DNA from: Paraspadella gotoi
Taxonomy: Eukaryota; Chaetognatha
Reading direction: 5' to 3'
Length of the DNA: 64,000 bases
Assembly: GCA_051294375.1 (NCBI GenBank)
Contig: CM119267.1
Span: forward strand, 9,915,458-9,979,457
In this document: piece by piece, positions 1-13,689 of the stretch
Position numbering within the stretch: the first letter of the stretch is position 1
How the letters are laid out: each line of letters starts with the position of its first letter
The notes under the pieces: generated by a model
Told to the model about the DNA's origin: nothing
Database searches by the model: none
What the model saw: only the letters and a program-made list of their open reading frames with translations
Program-made: the position numbers and the translations under genes

Positions 1-327
1 CTAATGTCTAGAATGTTATAATCTATCATGAGCATGGATTACAGTATTAAAATAATTTTATAAAAAATGCTTTCTGAGGTTACGAGCCTAATTAAAATCA
101 TTATATTACTATATACTATATAGAGATAAAAAAATGTTTTTTAAATCTTAAATTTTTTTGATTCTGATAGAGCAAAAAAGTTTAACAAGAAATATAATTA
201 CAGCTTTTAAAAATTCTTACGTTTTCTCAGTAAAAATCTAGAAAATTGTTAAAATCATCGAAAAATGATGATGATTTTTTACGGTTTTTCTTATTTTTAA
301 TCTACTTATCATAAAAACCCCCCGCAG

Positions 328-616
328 GACCCTCCTCGCTGCCTCACCCGGTGAGTGAAATCATCCCGTGGAGCGAGTGCTAGCGTGCAAGGCAACTGTA
401 TGGCGCCTGCATGTGTTCAAGTGCTGGTACTGTGCAGCACCACTAATCGTTCTCCCCTCTCCCCCCTCTTTTCTTTTCATGTCCTCATCGTGGCCCGCCC
501 TCCTGCCCTTCTCGCCATGCCTCTCCGGCAACGCCCCAACCGGCCCTCCCAACGGTCGCGTTGGATCCCTCTTTGGTCCTGCGTCGCCGCATGGTCTCTA
601 CCCACTAATAAACCAG
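328..616 (+). other. GC-rich island with two strong plus-strand splice donors
   Basis: This is a GC-rich block in otherwise AT-rich DNA. On the plus strand it has GCAG at 324-327 followed by CCCG|gtgagtga at 350/351, then TGCAG at 427-431 followed by ACCAG|gtgagtac at 616/617. The frame across about 432-616 is open and Pro/Gly/Ser-rich, ending in a Leu-Tyr-Pro-Leu-Ile-Asn-Gln stretch. I recognise no domain. It could be an exon of a plus-strand gene lying antisense to the DUS2 3' intron, or a repeat. The rest of 1-1050 shows no DUS2 exon; 60-300 is an AT-rich dispersed repeat also seen near 45115-45345. Confidence 0.25.
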
Positions 617-1036
617 GTGAGTACAGCGATTGGTCGCGGTGAATAGGTAACTATCTGAATCTGGTCTTAGGGTCTTAAGGTCAAAGGATGGGCTCAATAT
701 GCAAATTCATGAGTCGAGGAATTTGAGGGGTTGTGGACGCAACAAGTTTCAGAGTAAGAATAATGCGTCCACATGGTAGGGTTTTCTTGACAACGCCATG
801 TTGTTTGATGAAAATAGCGAAAAGTCGGGCGGTGAAAGCGAGGCTCAAAAGGGCATTGTTTGCTCAAACTTGTTCAATGCAACTGAAGCTGCAAATAAAT
901 TTCAAATTCCATTTGTATAGCCAAAGTCTACCTTCACGCCAAATTTGATCAAATTTTATGAAGTAGCTTGTGCTGAACAGATTCTCGCTCGAAAAAACAG
1001 CGTATCATTTTCTAATATGAAGCCTTCTGTATATTA

Positions 1037-4182
<3,146 letters not shown>

Positions 4183-4342
4183 CTAAATATGGACATTTCA
4201 TCAAAAAACAATACTATTTCTCCTCAAGAGTAGTTAACGCAATAAAGATCAACAATTATCGTTATCAATTATCGTCAGCCGATTTTTATCAAACACTCGA
4301 GAGACCATTAGATAAATTATAATAGTATATTACAAGTTCGCA

Positions 4343-7300
4343 TCAGATAGCGGCATCAGCTAATGGATTTTCATATTTGGTCTTGATGGTTTTATACTTT
4401 TCTCCGAGGACAGGCGTTGGGATATTATCGAGAAATCGAAACTGCCGGACACCATAGGGGAGTTCGTAGTAAGAGTGGGGATTATGTTCGTTATACACAG
4501 TCTTGAAATCCTAAGAAAAGTTGAGATTAAACATTAAAAACAAAGAAATAATTATAGTATCATACACTAAAAAACTAGAATTAAAATAAGGTTAAACTTT
4601 AATGGTAGTTACCAATAATAAAACTTTTTTTTACAATTAGCAACTATAGGGTAGTGCGGGGTTAATCGGAACAGGTGTAATTTGGAACACTGACAAAAAA
4701 TTTTATTCGAGGAATTAAAATAATTATTACTGTATGGCAACAGGCGGGTTGCCTGTGATGCCCATTGGCTTTGGGGGCTTCCGACCCTCAGTGACGCCTC
4801 CAGTCACTGGCGCGGTTACCCTTGGACGGTCTCGCTTTGCCAACACAGAGGGAAGTCGTTAGGACTGTGGATGGAACACTACGCCTGGGATGGTGTGTTC
4901 CCCCTCTGAGCCAATGGATTTGGCTGAAGGATGGTGGACGTGAGGCGGTGTGAATATACCGCCACAACTGGTTCATTAAATATTTCGCACGACTATCCTC
5001 AGGCGAGGCGCCCACCCAAAAGACGGCTGCATTCAGATGAAGAGGAAGTTCTTGTTCCCAATGCTAAAGCACCAAGAACAAACCTTGGCCCACCAGGCCG
5101 TAAGGCACGAAGAGGACAGCCGGCAGGCATAACAGGCCAGATGGATATTAGAGTGGCCCTCGGCATTTTTCCGAAAGGATCTGCCTGACCCCAACATGAC
5201 ATCATCTGTCAACCTCGCAACTCAAAATTCAGATGGCCCAAGACATGCCACTGACCCGGTATCATTGTCACTGCCTTTCCTTTTTCCTTTCTCTTTACCT
5301 ATTCTCTATCTTTATCTTTCACATTTCATTTTTCATTTAATGAAACTATTTTAATCTAAAACTTAATTTAGTTAATTGTTATTTTTCACAGTTTACCATT
5401 TTCAATGTTAATTTTTCCTTTACATTACAAAATGTATTTTACTGTACTTTGGCAATCTGACCAAATTTTTATTTCTCTTTCACTCTCCTTCACTCACCTG
5501 TCCTCAGCCTTAATCTATTCTCAGTCTACCACTGTCCTTTTCTCAATTCTTTGTTGGAAACTTTACTCTCTCTCTAAACTTCAAACTCTGTGAAAATAAT
5601 TTGTCAAAATTCAATTCACTTTGCGCTGATAAAGGCTTACATTGAAGCCGAAACATGTCCATTTTTCATGCTAAATAAATTCGTTGTAAAAATACTTCAA
5701 TTTAAATTTTCCATTTAAACTCATTTCCACTCTCACGAAACTTTATATCCAACTCGATCACATGCTTTCCTACCCACAAACAAAATTTCATTCCAATCCA
5801 TCCATTCAATCACGAGTAATTGGAGTTTAATGAAAAGGTGGGACGGATCTGTAGACAGACATTTTTTTTCCATAATTTATCATAATTTGACATTCTGATA
5901 TGATAAAAATTGTTTACGGAACGATTTTGGGGTGGGACCGACAAAGTGAATTATATAGTCGGAATCTGCGATATGACACGATGCAAGTTAATGTGGCAGA
6001 GACTATGCAGAAATAAAAAAAATATGGTGACTATAAATCTTTTATTATTATTAATTATTAATTATTATTAATTATTGATTAATTAATTGACTAATTGATT
6101 AATTAATTTATTAATTATTTGATTAATTAATACATCTTGCATTTATATTTAAAATAAAAAAAAGAAGCATAATCAATTAGTGTAACAGGTTCATTGTTTT
6201 TTCCATTTAAACTCATTTCCACTAAAACGATTCCATCGAAACTTGATTTCCAGTTTAATCACACACCTTTCTACACAAATACAAAATTTCAAGTCAACCG
6301 CCCTATCCAGTCATGAGTAATTGGTATTCAAATAGTGAAATATATAAGTAGTATAAAATTTTGTCAGAGATTTTTACCACTTCGAGTCTGCTTTTTATTG
6401 CTTTTTTACTCATTTTCTTTTTTGTAAATAAGTGAGGGTAATGGTAAAAGTAAAGGTTTGGTTGAACCAAACGCGTACAGTATTATTAATATACAGCTTC
6501 AAGTTTAACTCACAGATAAAAAAATATGCTAAAATTTTGCATGGGTAGGTTTCGCCACGTTAACTTGCACCGTGTCATATGCAGATCCGACTAAAAAATC
6601 TATTTTTAGCAATAAAAAATATATAAAGGTTTGGAATTGAATTTATTGCCCTAATAAGGTTAAAAAAAATTAGTATGAGACAAAATTCAGATAAAATCCA
6701 GATAGAAGGAGTAAAAACCAATATTATTTGGAAAGGAAGATGGGGACGAAGTGCAAAAAAATGGAAAGAAAAAAAAAATTCGTCAAAAAAATATAAATTA
6801 AAAAATATATACAAATTTTGTATTTAATAATTCAATAATTTTCAAAAGTGAGAACATAGTATTAAAAACCATTTTAACCACTTAAGATTCTAACATTTAA
6901 AATCGTTTATATATAAAACATTAATGAAAGGCTCTATGCACTTCATAATAGTGTTTTAGTTATTAATTTCTGTAATATTATAGAAAATTTTATATTATGG
7001 CAACAGCCGGGTTGCCTGTGATGCCCATTGGGATGGGGCATCTCACTGTTGGCTTTGGTGGCTTCCGACCCTCAGTGACGCCTCCAGTCACTGGCGCGGT
7101 TACCCTAGGACGGTCTCGCTTTGCCAACGCAGAGGGAAGTCGTTAGGACTGTGGATGGAACACTACGCCTGGGATGGTGTGTTCCCCCTCTGAGCCAATG
7201 GATTTGGCTGAAGGATGGTGGACGTGAGGCGGTGTGAATATACCGCCACAGGATCCCCGGGTCAAGACATCACTCAGGTTCCTCAAGCCTGAGAGGTGTC

Positions 7301-10300
7301 TGACAAGACTGTTACCATAGTGGGAGAGAGAGAGAGCGCGAGTTGTGGGGGCATAGGCGTTTGTCGTAGCGTACCCGAAGTCAGCAGGGCATAGGCGTTT
7401 GTCGTAGCGTACCCTGATAAGATTGCGTGTTGGATAGTAGGGCTCACCACTTATAGCAACAGCCGGGTTGCCTGTGATGCCCATTGGGATGGGGCATCTC
7501 ACTGTTGGCTTTGGGGGCTTCCGACCCTCAGTGACGCCTCCAGTCACTGGCGCGGTTACCCGAGGACGGTCTCGCTTTGCCAACACAGAGGGAAGTCGTT
7601 AGGACTGTGGATGGAACACTATGCCTGGGATGGTGTGTTCCCCCTCTGAGCCAATGGATTTGGCTGAAGGATGGTGGACGTGAGGCGGTGTGAATATACC
7701 GCCACAATATAATATATTAAGTGTTCCGAATTACCCCAGGTTGGGGTAAAACAGAACACTTCAATTTATTAGAAAATGCGGCCCCTCGGGGCCACAAGAT
7801 AAAAACGACTGCATCAATCAGTAGCGTAAACACTTTTCTAGATTTTACAAAAATATATTTACTATGTAAAACATTTGATTGCACTTTCCTAGATTTTTTA
7901 AAAATATATTTACTATGCAAAAAATTTGATTATTTACAAAAGTGTTCCGAATTAGCCTGCATTATTACCCTTTTCCTCATGCATAATATGAAAACTCACT
8001 AGGTTTTTAGGATTGTTCTTTCTTGGGCCCAATACTTTATATAAAATCATAGAGACACACTTACTTGTATCAGTTGAGGGTCTTTCCATAACTCTGGAAC
8101 TCTATGAACACCATAAAGGTCTAATGCATTGTCTATGAAATCTTCGTTTGCGCAACTGAATCGGTATTCGAAGGCCAATTTATCAGATGTTTTTCGCCAT
8201 TGCTATCGAAAACATAGGAACAGTACTTTAATTAGAGTCATTAAGCATTACGGGTTAGAGAGCCTTTGAGTTTTTTACCCCAAATTTGACTTGGTCCTGG
8301 ATGTCATAAGAAAAGTCTAAACGCGTGATCTCTTCGATGACCATATCCGGATCATCGTAGTCTGGATGCTCGGAAACGATAAGCTCGCCCGTCTTTTCCA
8401 TAAGAGGTAAGAAGTTGGTTTTGTAATGCTTCTCAATCGTCGCCAGATAATCTTCGTTCAGTAACTTTATCGCGGAGGGGGGAAAATGGTTTGTAACGCG
8501 TGGACGACATCGGGAAAACAATTGGAAACCACCTAAATTCTTCTGTTACGTATTTTAATCGGAAAAACCTTTGAGTTGACTTCATAATCAATTCCACGCT
8601 TTTGAATCCGTTCCATGCAAACTTCGACTGGAGCGTCCAGGTAAACGACCAGATGTGGCTTCCAAAAATTGCAGATCGTGTGGGTTTTGTAATAATTATA
8701 CCAGTTGTAAATACGCCTAAAGAAAACATGGTTTATTTTTTATTCATCTGAGTGATACAAAATTCAGCTAAGGTACTTTGCATCATAATTGTACAATGCA
8801 CATTAAGGGGGACCAGAATTTAACATTTTTTACAATATGAAACAGTCTGCAAAAAGTTTTTTATCCTTTTACAACCATATTGACTTATGATATTAGATTT
8901 TGATTAAATTCATTTTCCTCATGCATAGAAGCATTTTAATAATTAACAATATATAAGAAATGCTTAAAAATATTTTTAGGAAATTTAAATTTTTATAAAT
9001 GGGTTAAAATTTGAAAAAAACCTTAAAAAATCATCATCATTTGATAATTTTTATAGATAAATCATTAAAATTTAAAAAAAGTTGTAATAATAACCTTCAT
9101 CTAACTTTTCAAGCTATAAGAATCAAGTAAAAAAAATTAAAATAAAAAAAAGGATAATATATAGTAATTGGATAATATAAAATAGCTTCCATGCGTTTAA
9201 CTATAAGATAAATCTTTGTATTGAATTCTTTCTTTTCGTTGTGTTTGAGATTAGTAAGAGAACAATTTTTTTTGTATTCAACAACGACAGTTTTTAATTA
9301 ACGTACACGTTTCGACTTATGTAATAATTCAGGTCTTCTTCAGTGCTTGGCAGTTGTGAAATCACAAAATTTTATATTTCAAAAATAATGTGTGAGAGAT
9401 AGAGAGAGAAAACAGTTTCCAACAAAGAATTGAGAAAAGGATAGTGGCGAGTTTTGAGGACAGGTTCAAATTTAAGTGAAGAAAGAACTCAAATTTAGCT
9501 GCCCCCCTGGTCGGCAAAAAGGGATGGTAACGAAGTGATCGGGTCATGGGTTCGTCATTGGTTGAGATGACATTGTGATTGAGTGCGACAGGGTTGGATC
9601 TGGAATGGAACCAGGTGGGAAAAGACCAAAAGACCAAAATTTTGTGATTTCACAACTACCAAGCGCTGAAGAAGACTTGCATTATACGGATTTCAAATGG
9701 AAGTGAAATGAAAGGATCAAACACTGTGGCAGTTTGTTATAGCAACTTCAGATTTAGCACCCTAGTAAAAAATCGCTGACATTTTTTTATTTTTTAACTA
9801 CCAGTAGACCAGCTTGCTTACTTGGTTATAGTGAAAATAGGTCAGATATTTGAAAAAATATATTTTAGGATTTTATTATTTCAATTTTGATTATCTTGAT
9901 ATTGTGTTTCTTTCCTTTCTGTTTCGTTGTGATTTGATTTAGAACAAAGTTTTGAAGAGATATTTAACAACGATTTTTATTTCATAGTGAAACGGACATG
10001 TTTCGACTCACATACGAGTCTTCTTCAGCGCCAATTCAATTTGTGAATTTGAAGAGAATTTTGTGCATAAAGAAAGAGAGAGAGAGAGACATGTTGGAGG
10101 GTGATTGTTGAGCAAAGTTTCCAACACAGGGTTTGAGAGAAAGGATAGTGTTCAGTTTTTTATTATTAGGGACAGGTGAAGGTGAGGACAGAGATAGTTT
10201 GTGAAAAGAAATTGAAATGGAGAGAGAGAGACACAGTGCTTGAAAATATATTATATATCTCTAAAATTTAGAATATAAAACATGAAAATAAAAACCAATA

Positions 10301-13173
10301 AAAATACTTCGGTAAACTTATTTATTAATTTTATACATTAGTGGGCACCAGTGAGCTACATTTTATATATAGTAATGGGTAAATAATATTTTTTTTTGGA
10401 AATAATAATAAATAAATAAATAGTAAATAATAAGCTAAAATTTCAAATTGCAAATTTTTAAATTTTACGATCGGATTTAGATTCCTTGCAAAAAGTTGAT
10501 ATAAGAAAGTATAATTATTTTTTAAAAATTATTTCATTAAGTTGGTTAAAAATGTGAAAAACTAAATTTAAGACGTCGATTTTCAATTTCGAACTTAAAA
10601 ATATAGTTTTTTTATAATTTTAACCTACTTAACGACTTAATTTTTGAAAAAGATTTATATCAACTTTTAACGAGGAATCTGAATCTGTTTTCAGAATTTA
10701 AAAAAAAATATTTAGAAATTTTGACATTATATAAGGGTAGTACTATATACAAAATAAGCTGACTGGGCTACTATATTTGTAAAAAAAGAAAATTATAGAT
10801 TAATATTCATTAATATGATAGTTTTCAAGATATAACTGCTAAATTTTGATTCCAAACTTTCACTTCACAGCAGACATAAATCATGGTAAATATGGCGATC
10901 AAAGATCATCACGATACCTGTTTATGAGTCCTTGTTCGTAAAGCGTTTCCGCGAAAACATGATCGCTGTAAATGCTTCTCTCAAGAACAACTCCTTGACC
11001 AGTACTCATAAGATGAAGGCACGCATCTGCGTATTGATGGTATCGCCAGCGGTAAAACTCCATTTGTAAATGCGCCGCCCTTGGTTGAATAGAAATGCTA
11101 GTTTGTACTACATAGTATAATAAATAAAAAAGGTACCCTCTGATTTAACCGTCAGTAACAAAATTCAGACCGACCTGTAGGGTTTTTTACCCGGATCAGT
11201 ATAAAAATCTTTCAAATCGTATTTTCGATTTAAGGGATGTAACTCCTTTTGGAAAGAAGAGTTGCGTAAATCCATACAGACAGGATACGATCCGCTATTT
11301 CGCAAATGGCAATTGGGCTCTGAAGGAAAAGTAAGACTACGAAAGTCTGTTCGCGAAATACAGGGATAGGCAGGGTTTTACAAAACCCATCCCAATTTTT
11401 TTTAAAGGTGATATTCCTAGGAAAGTGTTAACTTTTTTTAAAATTTGTTAAAAAAATGTTTTGAATAACCCCTAGATGGGGTAATTCGTAACACTAAACT
11501 AATTATAAGAGCTGTTTTTAAATGTGAAATATAATAAAAATTACAATAAATATATCTTTTTAATTAACGTTTTATAAATAAACAAGTTTGAGCAAACAAT
11601 GCCGGATCTGCCCACGATCCTTAGCGGTAAGCACCTGATCAGATAATTAATTAATTAATTAATATTAATTTTTTTATTCGTGTCAAAATCGTTTTCCACT
11701 TTGTCTAGCCTTTCAATCACAAAACAATCTCGATAACAAAATTAATTAATTACAAATAATTAATTAATTACTTATATATTAATAATTAATTAATGCAACT
11801 TGAATTTACATTTAATATAAAAATAAAAAAAGCATAATCAAATAGTGAAATATATTTTTTTGTTTTTTCCATTTTAACTCATTTCCACTAGGACGATTCC
11901 ATCCAAACTTTATTTTCAGCTCAATCAAACACTTTCCTACCCACACACAAAATTTCATTCCAATCTATCCATCAAATCACGAGTCATTGGTGTGTTTTGC
12001 TAAGGTGGGACGGATGGACGGACGGACAGATGGACATAATTTTTTTGCATAATTTATCATAATTCGATATTCTGATATGATATAAGTGAATGCCCGACAA
12101 GATTGGGGGGGTGGACCAACGGACCGACAAAGTGAATTATAGAGCCGGAATCTGCTGTAAGCAGATCCGGCTAAAGCTGCCTTACTGCTGTCCGTCCTCA
12201 GCCTCGTCTCAATGCCTGAGCACTGCAGTAAGCACGAAGCACTAAGCAGGCCAAATCTTCTCGTTTCAACCGTGCGACTCGGGTTCAATCCCTGGGTATC
12301 ACGGTTAAGGCTTAAATGTGACGGAACCGGTTTAAACATGCCAGTGACAGGAGGCGGTCACTGAGGGTCCGCAGCTCCTACGCAAGTTGGTGAGATACCC
12401 GCGCATCACAGGCAATCCTCCCGTTGCCATGGTTTCTTATTTTTGAAAAAGTATTCAGTAATTATAACTACAAAAATTGTATATATTTTGTTGTATTTAT
12501 AGTGTTTTAAATTAAGTTTTTCATTTCCTTCCATTACTGGATTTCTTCCCATTTTGATTTACAATTAATATTTTTTATACCCGCTTTCTATAGCTATTTT
12601 TTCATGTTCGTTTACATTTAATACTTCTATCTTTTTAAATTTTATTTTCCCCCCCCCCGACATATTTTCCCACCCCTGTAATATTGAACTGATTCAATAA
12701 AAATAGTTCGTTCCCTACCTGGTATGTAAAGCAGGTCAAACTTTCGAGCGATCTCCTTGGCCACGGTGCTTTTGCCGCTCCCAATATTTCCGTCGACGAC
12801 GATAATGCGAGAGTACTCGTCGAGACGATCGGAGGTTGCATCTATATGCCTGTGTAGCATGTGGTTTATCCCGTACTGCTTGTAATTCCAGCGTATTGGT
12901 CTGAAGAAGAATTTACATCAATCATCGAAAGCGTGATTACATATTAGATCGAAAAACTAACCTGTCCGCCCTGGGTTTTTCACAAATTTGCATGTTACCC
13001 GTCCAATGAGTCGGCATTTTATTCCGAGGAATTACGAGGGTGGCCACAGGAACGACCAATATCGAGGCTTTGGGATGGCCGTGAAGGCAGCCCGGGATGA
13101 AGGACAAGCCATGCCGACCACTCGTCCACGAGGCTGAAGCGGACTTACGAAAAAGATGGGACACCACGGACAT
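4343..13173 (-). CDS. NDUFA10: NADH dehydrogenase 1 alpha subcomplex subunit 10 (complex I, deoxynucleoside-kinase-like)
   Basis: This is an accessory subunit of mitochondrial complex I on the matrix side, derived from the deoxynucleoside kinase fold. Eight in-phase exons: 12962-13173, 12719-12900, 11175-11319, 10918-11079, 8569-8716, 8279-8464, 8065-8202 and 4343-4510, giving about 446 residues. Exon 1 encodes a Ser/Arg-rich N-terminus suited to mitochondrial import. Exon 2 has a P-loop-like VVDGNIGSGKSTVAKEIA. Exon 4 has TGQGVVLERSIYSD. Exon 5 has HLVVYLDAPVEVCMERIQKR. Exon 8 ends in RQFRFLDNIP and PLADAAI. These follow the NDUFA10/ND-42 order. The protein keeps an intact GSGKST, where I recall the human protein as altered. 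Exon 6 relies on an unusual acceptor (GATAAAG). Introns of 3.6, 2.2 and 1.4 kb are filled with repeats. Confidence 0.93.
4733..4969 (+). repeat. 255-bp repeat family C, copy 1
   Basis: It runs from TGGCAACAGGCGGGTTGCCT to GTGTGAATATACCGCCACA. It lacks about 23 bp (GGGATGGGGCATCTCACTGT region) that copies 2 and 3 have. It is otherwise nearly identical to them, so these are recent insertions or duplications. Confidence 0.85.
5276..5700 (+). repeat. Hammerhead-like repeat family D, copy 1
   Basis: It shares CTCAATTCTTTGTTGGAAAC and a TCTCTC tract with minus-strand copies near 9300-9460 and 9965-10200. The 3' part carries CTGATAAAGGCTTACATTGA then AGCCGAAACATGTCC (5626-5660), a hammerhead-ribozyme-like core (see findings). 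It is followed by AAATAAATTCGTTGT, which recurs in the other copies. Confidence 0.65.
5957..6591. repeat. Fold-back segment with 40-bp inverted ends
   Basis: TAGTCGGAATCTGCGATATG... at 5957-5997 is repeated in reverse complement at 6552-6591 (about 90 percent identity over 40 bp, through GATGCAAGTTAATGTGGC). The inside holds a TTAATTAA-rich tract and part of repeat family A (6042-6345). Confidence 0.65.
6996..7250 (+). repeat. 255-bp repeat family C, copy 2
   Basis: TGGCAACAGCCGGGTTGCCT to TATACCGCCACA, almost identical to copy 3 at 7455-7706. The 200 bp between copies 2 and 3 include a short duplicated unit, CATAGGCGTTTGTCGTAGCG, at about 7351 and 7390. The 147-residue minus-strand ORF across this pair is repeat sequence, not a gene. 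Confidence 0.85.
7455..7706 (+). repeat. 255-bp repeat family C, copy 3
   Basis: Third copy, differing from copy 2 at a handful of bases. Its core (CCCTCAGTGACGCCTCCAGT, CACTGGC) is also found in reverse orientation inside the SINE-like element at 12170-12432. Two otherwise different families therefore share a central domain. Confidence 0.85.
9301..9700 (-). repeat. Family D copies 2 and 3 in inverted arrangement (NDUFA10 intron)
   Basis: CTTCTTCAGTGCTTGGCAGT followed by TGTGAAATCACAAAATTTT at 9334-9372 is inverted at 9637-9675, enclosing about 265 bp. The left arm on the minus strand has the hammerhead-like core CTGAAGA...GTCGAAACGTGTAC. The right arm keeps CTGAAGA but has lost the GAAAC half. 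Inverted terminal units of this kind are known in Penelope-like elements, but no reverse transcriptase is present here. Confidence 0.6.
9930..10250 (-). repeat. Hammerhead-like repeat family D, copy 4
   Basis: On the minus strand it carries CTGAAGAAGACTCGTATGTG then AGTCGAAACATGTCC, followed by AAATAAAAATCGTTGTTAAA. Upstream of that core lie AG-rich runs and TTTCCAACACAGGG, homologous to the other copies. Confidence 0.65.
10348..10764. mobile_element. Palindromic MITE family E, copy 1 (NDUFA10 intron)
   Basis: The ends CAGTGAGCTACATTTTATAT and, on the other strand, CAGTCAGCTTATTTTGTATA are inverted repeats. The interior is also palindromic around 10590 (ATTTCATTAAGTTGGTTAAA against its inverse near 10620-10650). 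It is non-coding and AT-rich. A related copy is at 47111-47494. Confidence 0.6.
11728..12175 (+). repeat. Dispersed repeat family A, copy 2 (NDUFA10 intron)
   Basis: It has the TTAATTAA-rich head and AAAAAGCATAATCAAATAGTG, then the single-unit body with CACTTTCCTACCCACACACA, GGACGGACGGACAG and the tail AGCAGATCCGGCTAAA. It lacks the internal duplication of copy 1. Confidence 0.75.
12176..12432 (+). mobile_element. tRNA-derived SINE-like element
   Basis: It has a GC-rich body with a good pol III B box, GGGTTCAATCCC (around 12289-12300), just before CTGGGTATCACGG. The right half (12330-12432), read on the minus strand, matches the core of repeat family C: TTGCCTGTGATG, ACCCTCAGTGAC, GTCACTGGCATG. 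It abuts the end of family A copy 2 without a gap. Confidence 0.5.
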
Positions 13174-13434
13174 TGTAATTAAATCATTGAACTGTCAAAA
13201 AAACGATTTATATCTTAAATCTTAAAAAGAATTGTACATTATACAACATGAGGATTCCTGCGGGCAGAAAAGCACCTTAAATCAAAACTAATAAGGATTC
13301 TAAAAATTAATAGAAGAAATATAATCTTGTATTCTTACAAGCCTCTTTCTTCAGCAAAACAAGAAATATGTACGTAAATCTAGTACAGTGTATTCAATAT
13401 TCAGTGTATTTGTACAGTGTATTCAGTTAAACTA

Positions 13435-13489
13435 CCTGATCCGAAGCTCAGGGACTGCTAATATTGAACAATTATTACTGTCTCTTCAA
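13435..13489 (+). repeat. Tail fragment of SINE-like family B
   Basis: CCTGATCCGAAGCTCAGGGA through ATTACTGTCTCTTCA matches the tail at 3254-3330. It lies in the 517-bp gap between NDUFA10 and DUSP11, preceded by a short TGTATTCAGT direct repeat. I see nothing else in this gap. Confidence 0.7.
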
Positions 13490-13689
13490 CCATAACGATG
13501 ACGACACGAAGAAGTATAACTAATTCATTATCTCACGAAAAACTGAACTATTTTTTGGACAAAAGATAAAAATGGTGTTTGAAAAACCCACTACAACATA
13601 CTACAACCACGAGTTGTCTTTCCGCGTTAAGACTTTTTTTACAATATCTTCAAGAGCAAACTGGAATTCGCTATCAAAGTACCAAACAA

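Larger units (their letters stand above)
4648..7965. mobile_element. TIR DNA element with nested insertions (NDUFA10 intron)
   Basis: The left end reads GGGTAGTGCGGGGTTAATCG followed by GAACA. The right end, read on the minus strand, is GGGTAATAATGCAGGCTAAT followed by TCGGAACAC, so the ends form imperfect inverted repeats. A second left end, GGGTAGTGCGGGGTAATTCG, is at 28573. Internal sequence at 6620-6980 matches 29030-29400 (for example TATACAAATTTTGTAT, AAAAGTGAGAACATAGTATT, AATAGTGTTTTAGTTATTA). Three copies of a 255-bp repeat, a hammerhead-like repeat and parts of family A lie inside it. No transposase ORF remains, so the element is non-autonomous or decayed. Confidence 0.55.

Noticed and set aside
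4931-5188. 85-codon plus-strand ORF with a protein-like look (RRPPKRRLHSDEEE)
   Set aside because: It begins inside repeat family C and has no recognisable domain. It may be a fragment of a mobile-element ORF next to the hammerhead-like repeat, but I cannot support a gene.
7143-7586. 147-codon minus-strand ORF
   Set aside because: It lies wholly in two repeat family C copies and their spacer, and the shorter copy 1 breaks the frame. No domain is seen.
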